Assembly: GCA_903851035.1 (NCBI GenBank)
Contig: CAINND010000061.1
Span: 1-61,114, forward strand
Reading direction: 5' to 3'
From: an uncultured Acidobacteriota bacterium
Lineage (GTDB): Bacteria > Acidobacteriota > Terriglobia > Terriglobales > Acidobacteriaceae
Length of the DNA: 61,114 bases
Positions 41,317 through 50,539 of this stretch are shown here, piece after piece. The position numbers and the translations under genes are program-made. Below the pieces are notes generated by a model, which made no database searches, was not told where the DNA came from, and saw only the letters and a list, made by a program, of their open reading frames with translations. Numbering within the stretch: the stretch's first letter is position 1; each line of letters opens with the position of its first letter.

Positions 41317-42753
41317 ATGCGAATGTCTTTGGGGCGCAAGTTCGTGGGAGCGGTGTGCGCCGTGGTGCTGCTGGCCTCGGCCATGGCGTTTGGCGCCGTT
41401 GTTACGGAGACAGCGGCGGCTACGGACGCGGCTGCGCTGAAGGGCGGCTATCGGCGGGCGCAGAAGAGCGGCTGGACCTACGTGCACCTGGAGGGAACTC
41501 CGCGGCAGGTGGGCTACCAGAACGGCTACCTGCTGGCGCCGGAGATTGACGACACGCTCAAGATGTTCCAACTGGAGCTGACCCACGACAACCACAAGGA
41601 CTGGCAGTTCTTCCGTATGGCGGCTGAAAAGATGATGTGGCCGCGTATTGAGGACGAGTATCGACAGGAGTTGCAGGGTATTGCCGACGGTGCGCGTGCC
41701 AAAGGCGTCAAGCTGGACCTGTGGGACGTGGTGGCCATGAACGCCGCGCTGGAGTGGAGCTACTACGTCACGGAGTATGACAAAGCTCACGGAATAAAGA
41801 CTGCGCCACCGGCGGTGGCCGAGCATTGCAGCGCCTTTGTGGCCACGGGCAGCTACACCAAAGACCACAAGATCGTCATCGCGCACAACAACTGGTCCAG
41901 CTACCTGGATGGCGTGCGCTGGCGCATCCTGTACGACATTGCGCCGGCCAAGGGACACCATGTGCTGATGGACGGCATCGCGGGCGTCATCCACAGCGCC
42001 GACGACTTTGGCATGAATGACGCCGGAATCGTCATCACGGAGACGACGATCGGGCGCTTCCATGGCTTTGACGAGCAGGGCATTCCGGAGTTTGTAAGGG
42101 CGCGCAAGGCGATGCAGTACTCCGAAACGATTGACGACTTTGCGCGCATCATGAAGGACGGCAACAACGGCGGCTATGCCAACACCTGGCTGGTGGGAGA
42201 CACGCGCAACAACGAGATCGCTCGGCTGGAGCTGGGCCTGAAGAACGTGACGCTGGAGCGCACGAAGGATGGCGTCTTTATCGGCTCGAACTTCCCCATC
42301 GCGCCAAAGCTCATCAAGGAAGAGACGGAATTCGACCCCTCGGATATGAGTGCCAGCGGCAATGCGCGGCACCTGCGCTGGGATCAGTTGATGATGGCGA
42401 ACAAGGGGAAAATTGACGTGGCGCTGGCCGAAGGCTTTTTGGCCGATCACTACGACACCTACGAGAAGAAGGAGCAGCCCAGCGAAAGGACGCTGGACGG
42501 GCATCCGGACCTGTCGCCTCGCGGATATCCCGGCTGGGTTGGCCCCTATGGCACGGTGGGAGCGGTGCAGAACAAGGTGGCCGACGCGAAGATGGTTCGC
42601 CACATGACGCTGGTGGCCGCCGCAGGACACGCCTGCGGGATGACCTTCAAGGCCTCGGAGCACGTATCGGCGCATCCGGAGTACAACTGGCAGAAGTCCT
42701 CGCTGAAGGATATGGATGCGCAGCCCTGGACTAAGTTCAAGGCGTCAAAGTAG
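41317..42753 (+). CDS. Secreted C45-like Ntn hydrolase / phospholipase-B-like protein
   Basis: A 478-residue exported protein. Signal peptide MRMSLGRKFVGAVCAVVLLA to about residue 26. The family motif AEHCSAFVATGSYTKDHKIV places the likely autocatalytic nucleophile at C171, with downstream IAHNNWSSY and the C-terminal YGTVGAVQNKVAD region. This is the C45/phospholipase-B-like Ntn-hydrolase group: the precursor cleaves itself before the Cys and then hydrolyses amides or acyl esters (peptidoglycan peptides or lipids are candidates). GGAGGTGGGGCA precedes the ATG, and an extended -10 lies just upstream. The substrate is not known. Confidence 0.8.
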   Translation: MRMSLGRKFVGAVCAVVLLASAMAFGAVVTETAAATDAAALKGGYRRAQKSGWTYVHLEGTPRQVGYQNGYLLAPEIDDTLKMFQLELTHDNHKDWQFFRMAAEKMMWPRIEDEYRQELQGIADGARAKGVKLDLWDVVAMNAALEWSYYVTEYDKAHGIKTAPPAVAEHCSAFVATGSYTKDHKIVIAHNNWSSYLDGVRWRILYDIAPAKGHHVLMDGIAGVIHSADDFGMNDAGIVITETTIGRFHGFDEQGIPEFVRARKAMQYSETIDDFARIMKDGNNGGYANTWLVGDTRNNEIARLELGLKNVTLERTKDGVFIGSNFPIAPKLIKEETEFDPSDMSASGNARHLRWDQLMMANKGKIDVALAEGFLADHYDTYEKKEQPSERTLDGHPDLSPRGYPGWVGPYGTVGAVQNKVADAKMVRHMTLVAAAGHACGMTFKASEHVSAHPEYNWQKSSLKDMDAQPWTKFKASK

Positions 42754-42789
42754 GGCATTTTCAGGCCGTTAAGGCCGTTTGCGAGATCA

Positions 42790-42834
42790 AAATCCTGTGC
42801 CGGAGGAGTGAAAAGCCGCTCCGGTGCAGGATTT
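42790..42834 (+). terminator. Hairpin downstream of the C45-like gene
   Basis: AAATCCTG...CCGGAG pairs with CTCCGG...CAGGATTT (42790-42834), a near-perfect 16-bp stem with a 13-nt loop. There is little U-run, so it is a terminator-like structure or an mRNA 3' end in front of glyQ. Confidence 0.55.
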
Positions 42835-42915
42835 CGCCCCGAGTGAGCCCTCCGGACTTCCCTGCTTTCCCTCGCCGCCTCAAGCAGTTACAATTATTCG
42901 GATCGGAAAATATCA

Positions 42916-43887
42916 ATGACTTCCAAGCCTCTTACTTTCCAGGAACTCATCCTCAAGCTTCAGGAATTCTGGGCGGCGCAGGGTTGCGTTTTGCAACAGC
43001 CGCTGGATGTTGAAGTTGGCGCCGGAACCATGTCTCCGGAGACGTTTTTGCGCGTGCTGGGCCCCAAGCCGTACCGGGTGGCCTACGTGCAGCCCTCGCG
43101 TCGTCCTGCGGATGGCCGCTACGGCGAAAATCCCAATCGTTTGTACAAGCATATGCAGTACCAGGTCATCCTGAAGGCTCCGCCGGTGAACGTGCAGGAG
43201 CTGTACCTGGAGTCGCTGAAGGCCATCGGCATCGACCTGCTGCGCCATGACATCAAGTTCGAAGAGGACAACTGGGAGGCTCCGACCCTGGCTGCCTGGG
43301 GCGTGGGCTGGCAGGTGATGTTGGACGGGCTGGAGATTACCCAGTTCACCTACTTCCAGCAGTGCGGCGGCATTGACCTGGACCCGATGTGCGCCGAACT
43401 GACCTACGGGTTGGAGCGCATTGCGGCGTTTTTGCAGGACGTGGACTCGATCTACGACATCGTCTGGGTGCGCGGTCCGCAGGGCGAGGTCAAGTACGGC
43501 GAGGTTCGGCTGGCGGACGAGGAGCAGTTTTCCACCTATAACTTTGAAAAGGCCGACGTGGCCAAGCTGTGGGAGCACATGGCCGCCTACGAGGCGGAGT
43601 GCCACGGATTGATCGAACAGTATGTGGCCGGAACGGCCGAGCCGAAGCCTCCGAAAAAAGGGGAAGAGCCCAAGCCCGCAGCGCCGAAGTTTACGGCCAT
43701 CGAGCGGCGGCGGTTTCCTCTGCTGCCGGCCTATGACCTGTGCCTGAAGTGCTCGCACCTGTTCAACCTGCTGGATGCGCGCGGGGCGATCAGTGTGACG
43801 GAGCGCGTGGGCGTAATTCAGCGGGTACGCAACCTGGCGGTGGGCGTGGCCCGGGCGTGGGTGGATCAGCAGACGCAGGGCGCGTAA
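42916..43887 (+). CDS. glyQ: Glycyl-tRNA synthetase alpha subunit
   Basis: A 323-residue class II synthetase catalytic subunit that charges tRNA-Gly as an alpha2beta2 enzyme with GlyS. Starts [23 protein letters not shown], with [22 protein letters not shown] and [19 protein letters not shown] (motif 2 region), and ends with the family block [21 protein letters not shown] Lys/Pro-rich insert (about residues 238-262, [20 protein letters not shown]) interrupts the usual C-terminal region and is not typical. glyS follows 95 bp later. Confidence 0.97.
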   Translation: MTSKPLTFQELILKLQEFWAAQGCVLQQPLDVEVGAGTMSPETFLRVLGPKPYRVAYVQPSRRPADGRYGENPNRLYKHMQYQVILKAPPVNVQELYLESLKAIGIDLLRHDIKFEEDNWEAPTLAAWGVGWQVMLDGLEITQFTYFQQCGGIDLDPMCAELTYGLERIAAFLQDVDSIYDIVWVRGPQGEVKYGEVRLADEEQFSTYNFEKADVAKLWEHMAAYEAECHGLIEQYVAGTAEPKPPKKGEEPKPAAPKFTAIERRRFPLLPAYDLCLKCSHLFNLLDARGAISVTERVGVIQRVRNLAVGVARAWVDQQTQGA

Positions 43888-43982
43888 ACACAAGCCAGCG
43901 TGCCGGGATGCACGATGCGATGTGACCCGGCTCACGATACGGATTGGATTTTGGCAGCAAGATAAAGGATGTATTGGAACTC

Positions 43983-46148
43983 ATGGCTGACTTTCTGTTG
44001 GAGATTGGTACCGAGGAAATTCCGGCGCGCATGATTGCCGGCGCCACCGAAGAGCTGGCTCGCCGCGTGGGCGAGCTGCTGGTGCGCGAGCGTCTGTGCG
44101 CCACGGCGCAGGTGGAGGCCTTCAGCAGCCCGCGGCGCATTGCCGTGCTGGCCACTGGGCTGGCCGCGGCGCAGCCCGATGTTGCCGAGCAGTTGCTTGG
44201 TCCGGGCGCGGCACACGCCTTCAAAGATGGGCAGCCGACGCAGGCCGCCGTGGCTTTTGCGAAAAAAGTAGGCGTGGAAGTGAGCGAGCTGACGACGGCC
44301 ACTACCGCCAAGGGCAGCTACGTGGCCGCCAATGTGTTGCGCAAGGGGCGCCCGGCAAGCGAACTGCTGTGCGAACTGATTCCCAAAGAAATTGCCGCCC
44401 TGTACTGGGCGAAGAATATGTACTGGCGTCCCGGCAAGCCGGAGCGCTTTGTGCGTCCGCTGCGTTGGCTGGTGGCGCTGCTTGATTCAGAGATTGTTCC
44501 GCTGGAGTTTGCCGGTATCAAGGCTGGGCGCGAATCACGCGGGCATCGCATTTTGTCCACCGGCCCGGTGACCTTTGCCAAGGCCGGCGAATACGCTGAG
44601 AAGATTCGCGCGGCGCACGTGCTGCCCAGCTATGCCGAGCGCGAGCTGAAGATTCGCAAGGCTCTGGACGCGGCGTGCAGAACGATTCCCGGCGCGCGTT
44701 GGCGCGAGGATAAGGGGCTGCTGGACACGGTTGTGCAACTGACGGAAGCGCCTTCGGTGATTGTGGGCGGCTTCGACCGTGAGTTCCTGAGCCTGCCGGA
44801 AGAGGTTCTGGTGACCGTGATGCGCGATCATCAGAAGTACTTTGCCGTGGAAGACGCCGACGGCAAGCTGGCTCCTTACTTTTTGGCCGTGCTCAACACG
44901 GTGACCGACGCCGAGGGCGAGGCGATTGTGCGCCACGGCAACGAACGAGTGCTGCGCGCCCGCTTCAAGGACGCGCGCTTCTTCTGGGACGCCGACCAGC
45001 AGCTTACGCTGAAGGATCGCGTGGCCATGCTGAAGACCGTCACCTTCCAGAAGGAGTTGGGCAGCTACTTTGACAAGGCGTCGCGCACGCAACACCTGGG
45101 CAGCCAGTTGAGCGCGGCGGTCACGGAGTTTTATCCGGCGCACCGGCAGGGCGTGGTGTACAAGGCCGCGCTGATGGCCAAGTGCGATCTGACGACCGAG
45201 CTGGTAAAGGAGTTCACCGAGTTGCAGGGCATCATCGGCGGACTCTACCTGGTGCATCAGGCGGAGCGCATGGAGTTGCCGGAGAGCTCGGCGGCGGCCA
45301 TTGGGCAGGCGATTTACGACCAGTACAAGCCGGCGAGCATGGAAGACGCCGTGCCGCGCTCGCTGGAAGGCGCCGTGCTGGCCGTGGCCGACAAGGCAGA
45401 CACGATTGCCGGAATGTTCGCCCTGGGGATGATTCCCAGCGGCAGCAAGGATCCCTTTGCGCTGCGTCGTGCGGCCAACGGCATTGTGCGCACGCTGGCC
45501 GAGCACAACCTTCCGTTGAGTTTGAGCAAGCTGATGACGGACGCGCTGCGCCAGTACCAGGGCACGGAGGCGGAAGCGCGCTTCAAGGCCGTGGAGAGCT
45601 ACGAGCAGAACGTGGCGGCCTTCTTCCGCGAGCGGCTGGAGTTTTACCTGCGCGAGGCCAAGGGCATTGCCTACGACGTGACGAACGCCGTACTGGCTGC
45701 CGGAGCCGATAACGTTGTGGATGCGCTGGAGCGCGCAGAGGCCGTGGCCCGGGTGCGCGAGAGCGAGGACTTTGTGGCCATCTCGGCCTCGGTCAAACGC
45801 ATGAAGAACATCCTGCGCCAGGCGACCGAGGCAGGGAAGTGGCCGGCAGCGGACGCGAACTTTGTCCATGCAGCGGCCGATAGCGATGCCGAGCGTGCGC
45901 TGGCCAAGTGTACGGCTGAGCTGAGCGGCGAGGTGGAAGAGTTATGCAAGGCGCGCAAGTTCGATGAGGCGCTGGCCCGGCTGGCCACCGTGAGGCGTCC
46001 GCTCGATGAGTTCTTTGAAAAGGTCATGGTGATGGCAGAGGATGAGAAGGTTCGCCTCACCAGGCTGGCATTACTGCAACAGGTGGCGGCCATGTTCCAG
46101 GCCATCGCCGACTTTAGTGAAGTGGTTACGGTAGGAAAGGCTTCCTGA
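43983..46148 (+). CDS. glyS: Glycyl-tRNA synthetase beta subunit
   Basis: A 721-residue subunit that binds tRNA-Gly; it works with GlyQ. Opens MADFLLEIGTEEIPARMI, the family signature, followed by SSPRRIAVLATGL, NMYWRPGKPERFVRPLRWLVAL and VTVMRDHQKYFAVEDADG. The C-terminal part (about residues 590-721) is the anticodon-binding-like helical domain. ATG 43983 is at the start of similarity; upstream in-frame codons from 43944 are not conserved. A terminator follows immediately. Confidence 0.96.
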   Translation: MADFLLEIGTEEIPARMIAGATEELARRVGELLVRERLCATAQVEAFSSPRRIAVLATGLAAAQPDVAEQLLGPGAAHAFKDGQPTQAAVAFAKKVGVEVSELTTATTAKGSYVAANVLRKGRPASELLCELIPKEIAALYWAKNMYWRPGKPERFVRPLRWLVALLDSEIVPLEFAGIKAGRESRGHRILSTGPVTFAKAGEYAEKIRAAHVLPSYAERELKIRKALDAACRTIPGARWREDKGLLDTVVQLTEAPSVIVGGFDREFLSLPEEVLVTVMRDHQKYFAVEDADGKLAPYFLAVLNTVTDAEGEAIVRHGNERVLRARFKDARFFWDADQQLTLKDRVAMLKTVTFQKELGSYFDKASRTQHLGSQLSAAVTEFYPAHRQGVVYKAALMAKCDLTTELVKEFTELQGIIGGLYLVHQAERMELPESSAAAIGQAIYDQYKPASMEDAVPRSLEGAVLAVADKADTIAGMFALGMIPSGSKDPFALRRAANGIVRTLAEHNLPLSLSKLMTDALRQYQGTEAEARFKAVESYEQNVAAFFRERLEFYLREAKGIAYDVTNAVLAAGADNVVDALERAEAVARVRESEDFVAISASVKRMKNILRQATEAGKWPAADANFVHAAADSDAERALAKCTAELSGEVEELCKARKFDEALARLATVRRPLDEFFEKVMVMAEDEKVRLTRLALLQQVAAMFQAIADFSEVVTVGKAS

Positions 46149-46164
46149 GAAGGGAAGCCTTTTT
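46138..46164 (+). terminator. Rho-independent terminator of glyQS
   Basis: Stem AGGCTTCC/GGAAGCCT (46138-46160) followed by TTTTT. The stem overlaps the last codons of glyS. Confidence 0.88.
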
Positions 46165-46269
46165 CCTGCGGAAACGAGCAGCAGGTTTTAATGCGTCATC
46201 ATATGCAGCGTGATTGTGCTGCGGGTCCGGTAGAGTACAAGATCTCTTATTAATCCAGAGAGTGAGGCT

Positions 46270-48969
46270 ATGTCTACTCCCACTGTAAGCACCGTGAAGT
46301 ACGTATACTCCTTCGGCGGCGGCAAGGCCGAGGGCAATGGCAAGATGAAGGACGTTCTTGGTGGCAAGGGCGCCGGTCTTGCTGAGATGACCAACGTTGG
46401 GCTTCCGGTTCCTCCGGGATTCACCATTCAGACCGAGGCCTGTCGCGAGTACATGCGCGGCAAGGTGAGCGAGAACATTGATCGCGAGATGGACGCCGCG
46501 CTGGCGCAGTTGGAAGCCCTACAGGGGCAGAAACTGGGAGCGGGCGACAATCCGCTGCTGGTCAGCGTGCGCTCCGGCGCCAAGTTCAGCATGCCCGGCA
46601 TGATGGACACCATCCTGAACCTTGGTCTGAACGACGAGAGCGTGAAGGCACTGGCCGCGCGCACGGGCAATCCGCGCTTCGCCTATGACAGCTATCGCCG
46701 CCTCATCCAGATGTTCGGCAACGTCGTGCTGGACATTGAGAAGTCGCACTTCGAAGAAGTGTTCGACGGCAAGAAGAAGCAGAAGAAGGCGAAGCTGGAC
46801 ACCGATCTGGACGCCAAGGCGCTGCAGGAAGTCATCGCCGAATACAAGAAGGTCGTTAAAAAGCACGCCAAGGTTGACTTCCCGCAGAATGCGCATGACC
46901 AGCTTGTAATGGCCCGCGACGCCGTCTTCCGCAGCTGGCAGAACGACCGCGCCAAGCACTACCGCCGCATGAACAACATTGACGACATGCTGGGCACGGC
47001 CGTAAACGTGCAGGCCATGGTGTTTGGCAACATGGGCGACACCAGCGGCACGGGCGTGGGCTTTACCCGCAATCCTGCCACAGGCGCCAAGGAGTTCTAC
47101 GGCGAGTACCTGCTGAACGCGCAGGGCGAAGACGTGGTCAGCGGCGTGCGCACCCCGCAGCACATCACCAAGTTGCAGGAAGTCATGCCGCACGTTTACG
47201 AGCAACTGCGCGAGATTACCACGCGCATGGAAAAGCACTACCGCGACATGCAGGACTTCGAGTTCACCATCCAGGATGGCAAGCTCTACATGCTGCAGAC
47301 GCGCAACGGCAAGCGCACCGGATTGGCCGCCGTGAAGGTTGCCATCGACATGGTGGAAGAAGGCCTGATCACCAAGGAAGAAGCTGTCTTCCGGGTTGAG
47401 CCGAACCAGCTTTATGACTTCCTGGTTCCGCGCCTGGATGAAAAGGGCGTCAAGGTCGAGGTGCTGACCAAGGGACTACCGGCGTCGCCGGGCGCGTCCG
47501 TGGGACAGATCGTCTTTTCGGCCGATGATGCCGTGGCCGCCAAGCAGAAGGGCAAGTACAAGAACATCATTCTCGTCCGTGGAGAGACCACGCCGGAAGA
47601 CATTCACGGCATGGAGATCGCCAGCGGCATTTTGACCTCGCGCGGCGGCATGACCTCGCACGCGGCGGTGGTTACGCGTGGCATGGGCAAGTGCTGCGTG
47701 GCCGGCGCCGGCGAGATCGTGGTGGATGAGAAGAAGAAGGAAATGCGCGTCAAGGGGTTCACCTTCAAGGAAGGCGATTGGCTTTCACTTGACGGCACCA
47801 GTGGACGCGTCATCAAGGGCAAGCTGAACACGCTTGACGCTTCGCCCGACGACAAGGACCTGGTGAAGTTCATGGCTTGGGCGGACCCGTATCGCCGCCT
47901 GCGGGTGCGCGCCAACGCTGACATTCCCCGCGACGCCAAGACGGCGATTGCCTTCGGCGCCGAAGGCATCGGCCTGTGCCGCACTGAGCACATGTTCTTT
48001 GCCGAAGATCGCCTGCCGCACATGCGCGCCATGATCATGGCGGGCACGGAGAAGGATCGCCGCAATGCACTGAAGAAGCTGTTGCCCATGCAGCGCAGCG
48101 ACTTCGCCGGATTGTTCAAGGCGATGAAGGGCTTCCCGGTCACCATCCGCACTCTTGATCCTCCGCTGCACGAGTTCCTGCCCAAGCGCGAGGATCTGCT
48201 GGTGGAGATCAAGGAACTGGAGCTGACCAAGCCGCGCTCACCCAAGCTGAAGGAGCTGCGCATCATACTCGCCCGCGTGGAAGAGTTGCATGAGCAGAAC
48301 CCAATGCTCGGCCACCGTGGCTGCCGACTGGGCATCACTTATCCGGAGATCACGGAGATGCAGGCGCGGGCCATCATCGAAGCCGCACTGCTGTGCAAGA
48401 AGCAGGGCCAGACCGTGGTGCCGGAGATCATGATTCCGCTGACCTCGGGCATCAAGGAGATGAAGAACCAGGCAGACATCGTCCGCCGCGTGGCAGAAGA
48501 GGTCTTCGCGGAGAAGAAGGACCGCGTGGAATACCTGGTAGGAACCATGATTGAGCTGCCGCGCGCAGCCCTGGTGGCGGACCTGATCGCCGAGGAGGCC
48601 GAGTTCTTCAGCTTCGGCACCAACGATCTGACGCAGACCACCTTCGGCTTCTCGCGCGACGACATCAACCACTTCCTGCCGGATTACACCAAGCTGGGCA
48701 TCCTCAAGCAGGATCCCTTCGCCACCCTGGATCAGGAGGGCGTGGGGCAACTGATTGAGATGGCCACCACGAAGGGCCGCAAGACGCGTCCGAACCTGAA
48801 GGTGGGCATCTGCGGCGAGCATGGCGGCGACCCCGAGTCGGTCAAGTTCTGCCACCGCACCGGACTCAACTACGTTTCCTGTTCGCCCTTCCGCGTGCTG
48901 ACCGCGCGGCTGGCGGCGGCACAGGCGGCGCTGGAAGAGAAGGGTGGAGTGGGCGGCGCCACCAAGTAA
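46270..48969 (+). CDS. ppdK: Pyruvate, phosphate dikinase
   Basis: An 899-residue enzyme interconverting pyruvate + ATP + Pi with PEP + AMP + PPi. The N-terminal ATP-grasp domain begins YVYSFGGGKAEGNGKMKDVL and GGKGAGLAEMTNVGLPVPPG. The phospho-carrier His is in TSRGGMTSHAAVVTRGMG (about residue 460), and the C-terminal PEP/pyruvate barrel has the catalytic Cys in VGICGEHGGDPESVKFC. The length matches PPDK, not PEP synthase (~790). In acidobacteria it probably serves gluconeogenesis or PPi-linked glycolysis. It is monocistronic, with its own terminator. Confidence 0.97.
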   Translation: MSTPTVSTVKYVYSFGGGKAEGNGKMKDVLGGKGAGLAEMTNVGLPVPPGFTIQTEACREYMRGKVSENIDREMDAALAQLEALQGQKLGAGDNPLLVSVRSGAKFSMPGMMDTILNLGLNDESVKALAARTGNPRFAYDSYRRLIQMFGNVVLDIEKSHFEEVFDGKKKQKKAKLDTDLDAKALQEVIAEYKKVVKKHAKVDFPQNAHDQLVMARDAVFRSWQNDRAKHYRRMNNIDDMLGTAVNVQAMVFGNMGDTSGTGVGFTRNPATGAKEFYGEYLLNAQGEDVVSGVRTPQHITKLQEVMPHVYEQLREITTRMEKHYRDMQDFEFTIQDGKLYMLQTRNGKRTGLAAVKVAIDMVEEGLITKEEAVFRVEPNQLYDFLVPRLDEKGVKVEVLTKGLPASPGASVGQIVFSADDAVAAKQKGKYKNIILVRGETTPEDIHGMEIASGILTSRGGMTSHAAVVTRGMGKCCVAGAGEIVVDEKKKEMRVKGFTFKEGDWLSLDGTSGRVIKGKLNTLDASPDDKDLVKFMAWADPYRRLRVRANADIPRDAKTAIAFGAEGIGLCRTEHMFFAEDRLPHMRAMIMAGTEKDRRNALKKLLPMQRSDFAGLFKAMKGFPVTIRTLDPPLHEFLPKREDLLVEIKELELTKPRSPKLKELRIILARVEELHEQNPMLGHRGCRLGITYPEITEMQARAIIEAALLCKKQGQTVVPEIMIPLTSGIKEMKNQADIVRRVAEEVFAEKKDRVEYLVGTMIELPRAALVADLIAEEAEFFSFGTNDLTQTTFGFSRDDINHFLPDYTKLGILKQDPFATLDQEGVGQLIEMATTKGRKTRPNLKVGICGEHGGDPESVKFCHRTGLNYVSCSPFRVLTARLAAAQAALEEKGGVGGATK

Positions 48970-48989
48970 CGGTTGCAAGTAGCGGCAGC

Positions 48990-49013
48990 GGGGATGCTTC
49001 GGCATCCCCGTTT
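48990..49013 (+). terminator. Rho-independent terminator of ppdK
   Basis: A perfect 8-bp stem GGGGATGC/GCATCCCC with a UUCG tetraloop (48990-49009), followed by GTTT. Confidence 0.85.
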
Positions 49014-49052
49014 GCCATTTGTAAGCGCCGTCATTGACCATGGCGCTGGGGA

Positions 49053-49490
49053 ATGGTACTTTCAGTCATCGTGAGCAGAAGGCCACATTCCGGTACTGAG
49101 CGGGCACTGGCCGTGTTGTGCCTGCTGGCCGTGGTGCTGGGCATGCAGGGTGTTGTGCTGGCTTGCCAGGGCATGGGAGCCGGCAGTTGCGCCCCGCAGA
49201 AGATGGCGGCCGATCACTCCTGCTGCCGCAAGCAGGCCAAGCAAGCGCCCATCATGAGCACTTGCTGCGCCACGCACACCATGCCGGGTTGCAGCACACG
49301 CTCGCAATGCTGTGCGACGCAGCAGCCGATGGCGCGTCCGGAAGCTCCGCGCGGCGTGCAATTGACGGTAGTATCGCTGGCTCCAGTTGCAGCCATGGCG
49401 GTGGCCGCCACGCGCAGCCAGGCGTTTGAGGCCTCTCCCAGTCCGCCTCCCAAGCCGGTCTTCGATCTAAAAACCGATCTGCGAATCTAG
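49053..49490 (+). CDS. Exported Cys/Met-rich protein, possibly copper-binding
   Basis: A 145-residue protein with an N-terminal signal or anchor segment (ALAVLCLLAVVLGMQGVVLA) and then nine Cys plus many Met/His in a short stretch (CQGMGAGSCAPQKMAADHSC, then MSTCCATHTMPGCSTRSQCC). The Pro/Ser-rich tail (SPSPPPKPVFDLKTDLRI) looks disordered. Such motifs fit soft-metal binding, copper first, or disulfide-rich structure. I do not recognise a family. A second Cys-rich exported protein follows 147 bp later. GTG 49071 is an alternative start. Confidence 0.65.
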   Translation: MVLSVIVSRRPHSGTERALAVLCLLAVVLGMQGVVLACQGMGAGSCAPQKMAADHSCCRKQAKQAPIMSTCCATHTMPGCSTRSQCCATQQPMARPEAPRGVQLTVVSLAPVAAMAVAATRSQAFEASPSPPPKPVFDLKTDLRI

Positions 49491-49637
49491 ACAACTCTCC
49501 TTAATTGCCGAGCAGTAGTTTGCGCATGGCGCGAAACACTGCTTACTGCGCGGTTGCCTTGCGCCCGCGCGTGCTGGAACCAGCAGGTTCCGAGAAAGCA
49601 AATGCTCTCCGAGGAGAGCGCAATGAGGAGAATTACG

Positions 49638-49874
49638 ATGAAGATTAAGATGATTATCGCCAGCCTGATGTTGGCCGCCACCATGTTTGCCCAGACCGCT
49701 CCGGCCGCTGCTCCCGCGCAGTGCAAGGGCAAGGAATGCGCCAGCTGCTGCAAGGACAAGTGCGCCGACTGCTGCAAGGGCGCAAAGTGCGCCGCCTGCG
49801 AAAAGAAAGAAGCCAGCATGAAGTGCAAGTGCGCCGCGCACTGCGACCGCAAGGCCGCTCAGAAGGCCAACTAA
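49638..49874 (+). CDS. Small exported metallothionein-like Cys-rich protein
   Basis: A 78-residue protein. Signal peptide MKIKMIIASLMLAATMFAQ (cleavage near TAPAAAPA) precedes a compact domain with 12 Cys in about 45 residues (CKGKECASCCKDKCADCCK, then CAACEKKEASMKCKCAAHC) spaced by Lys. The C-x2-C/CC arrangement recalls metallothioneins, but it is exported, where metal capture or disulfide bonding are both possible. GAGGAG lies seven nt before ATG 49638; ATG 49623 would add five residues. It is followed by a strong terminator. Confidence 0.8.
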   Translation: MKIKMIIASLMLAATMFAQTAPAAAPAQCKGKECASCCKDKCADCCKGAKCAACEKKEASMKCKCAAHCDRKAAQKAN

Positions 49875-49896
49875 CTTACGCCGTCAACTTAACCTG

Positions 49897-49928
49897 CCCC
49901 ATGCTGGAGTAATCCGGCATGGGGTTTT
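49897..49928 (+). terminator. Rho-independent terminator of the Cys-rich gene
   Basis: 8-bp stem CCCCATGC/GCATGGGG (49897-49924) with a 12-nt loop and a TTTT tail. Confidence 0.85.
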
Positions 49929-49988
49929 CTATTTCCTGATGTGGAGCAGCAGGCAATGATTCCACGGCAGATGCGGATGGTGATTGGC

Positions 49989-50390
49989 TCAGTCAGTGAT
50001 GGCTTCGAAGTCGGGATTGACCAGGCCGGCAAGGGCGTAGGCATCGGATAAGTTGCGCACAATGTCCACCCGGTTGCCCATGTCCGAGCCCTGCATCTCA
50101 AACATACGAGCCATGCCATATACGTCATCGCGTGGGGCCACAATAATGCGCAGCAGGCCGCCCGGTACGAGTGGCGTGTTGGAGGCAAGATAGCGGATGG
50201 AGCGGCCGGTGACCTTGAAATCCGTTACGGCCGTAAAATCCGAGATATTTCCGCAGCGGCCATTAACGCCGAACCAGCGGCGCACATGCTGATAGCCCTC
50301 CAGCAGAATCTCGTCGGTGACCACGCCCTCAAAGCTTACAAGAAGGATATGGTGCCGCCGCTCGTATGTGAGCTTGAAAGACACGGGCAC
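49989..50390 (-). CDS. Hypothetical STAS-like/SpoIIAA-like protein
   Basis: A 133-residue cytoplasmic protein with alternating strands and helices (ILLVSFEGVVTDEILLEGYQHVRRW, NISDFTAVTDFKVTGRSIRYLAS, LLRIIVAPRDDVYGMARMFEM), a pattern seen in STAS/SpoIIAA-like domains of unknown role. The start is GTG 50390 with AAAAGGG upstream. It stands alone and no partner kinase or sigma factor is nearby. The fold assignment is by eye. Confidence 0.6.
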   Translation of the reverse strand: MPVSFKLTYERRHHILLVSFEGVVTDEILLEGYQHVRRWFGVNGRCGNISDFTAVTDFKVTGRSIRYLASNTPLVPGGLLRIIVAPRDDVYGMARMFEMQGSDMGNRVDIVRNLSDAYALAGLVNPDFEAITD

Positions 50391-50539
50391 CCCTTTTGTT
50401 TATGGAGTGCAGATTGTGAGACCTTTGCCACTGATTTGCAATTGAAACTTGCTCGATGGCTACATTTTGTCCCGTATTGCTACCATTCAGCCATATGCTG
50501 ATACCATGTCCGGAACCTTCTAAAGGAGCCGCCAACCAG

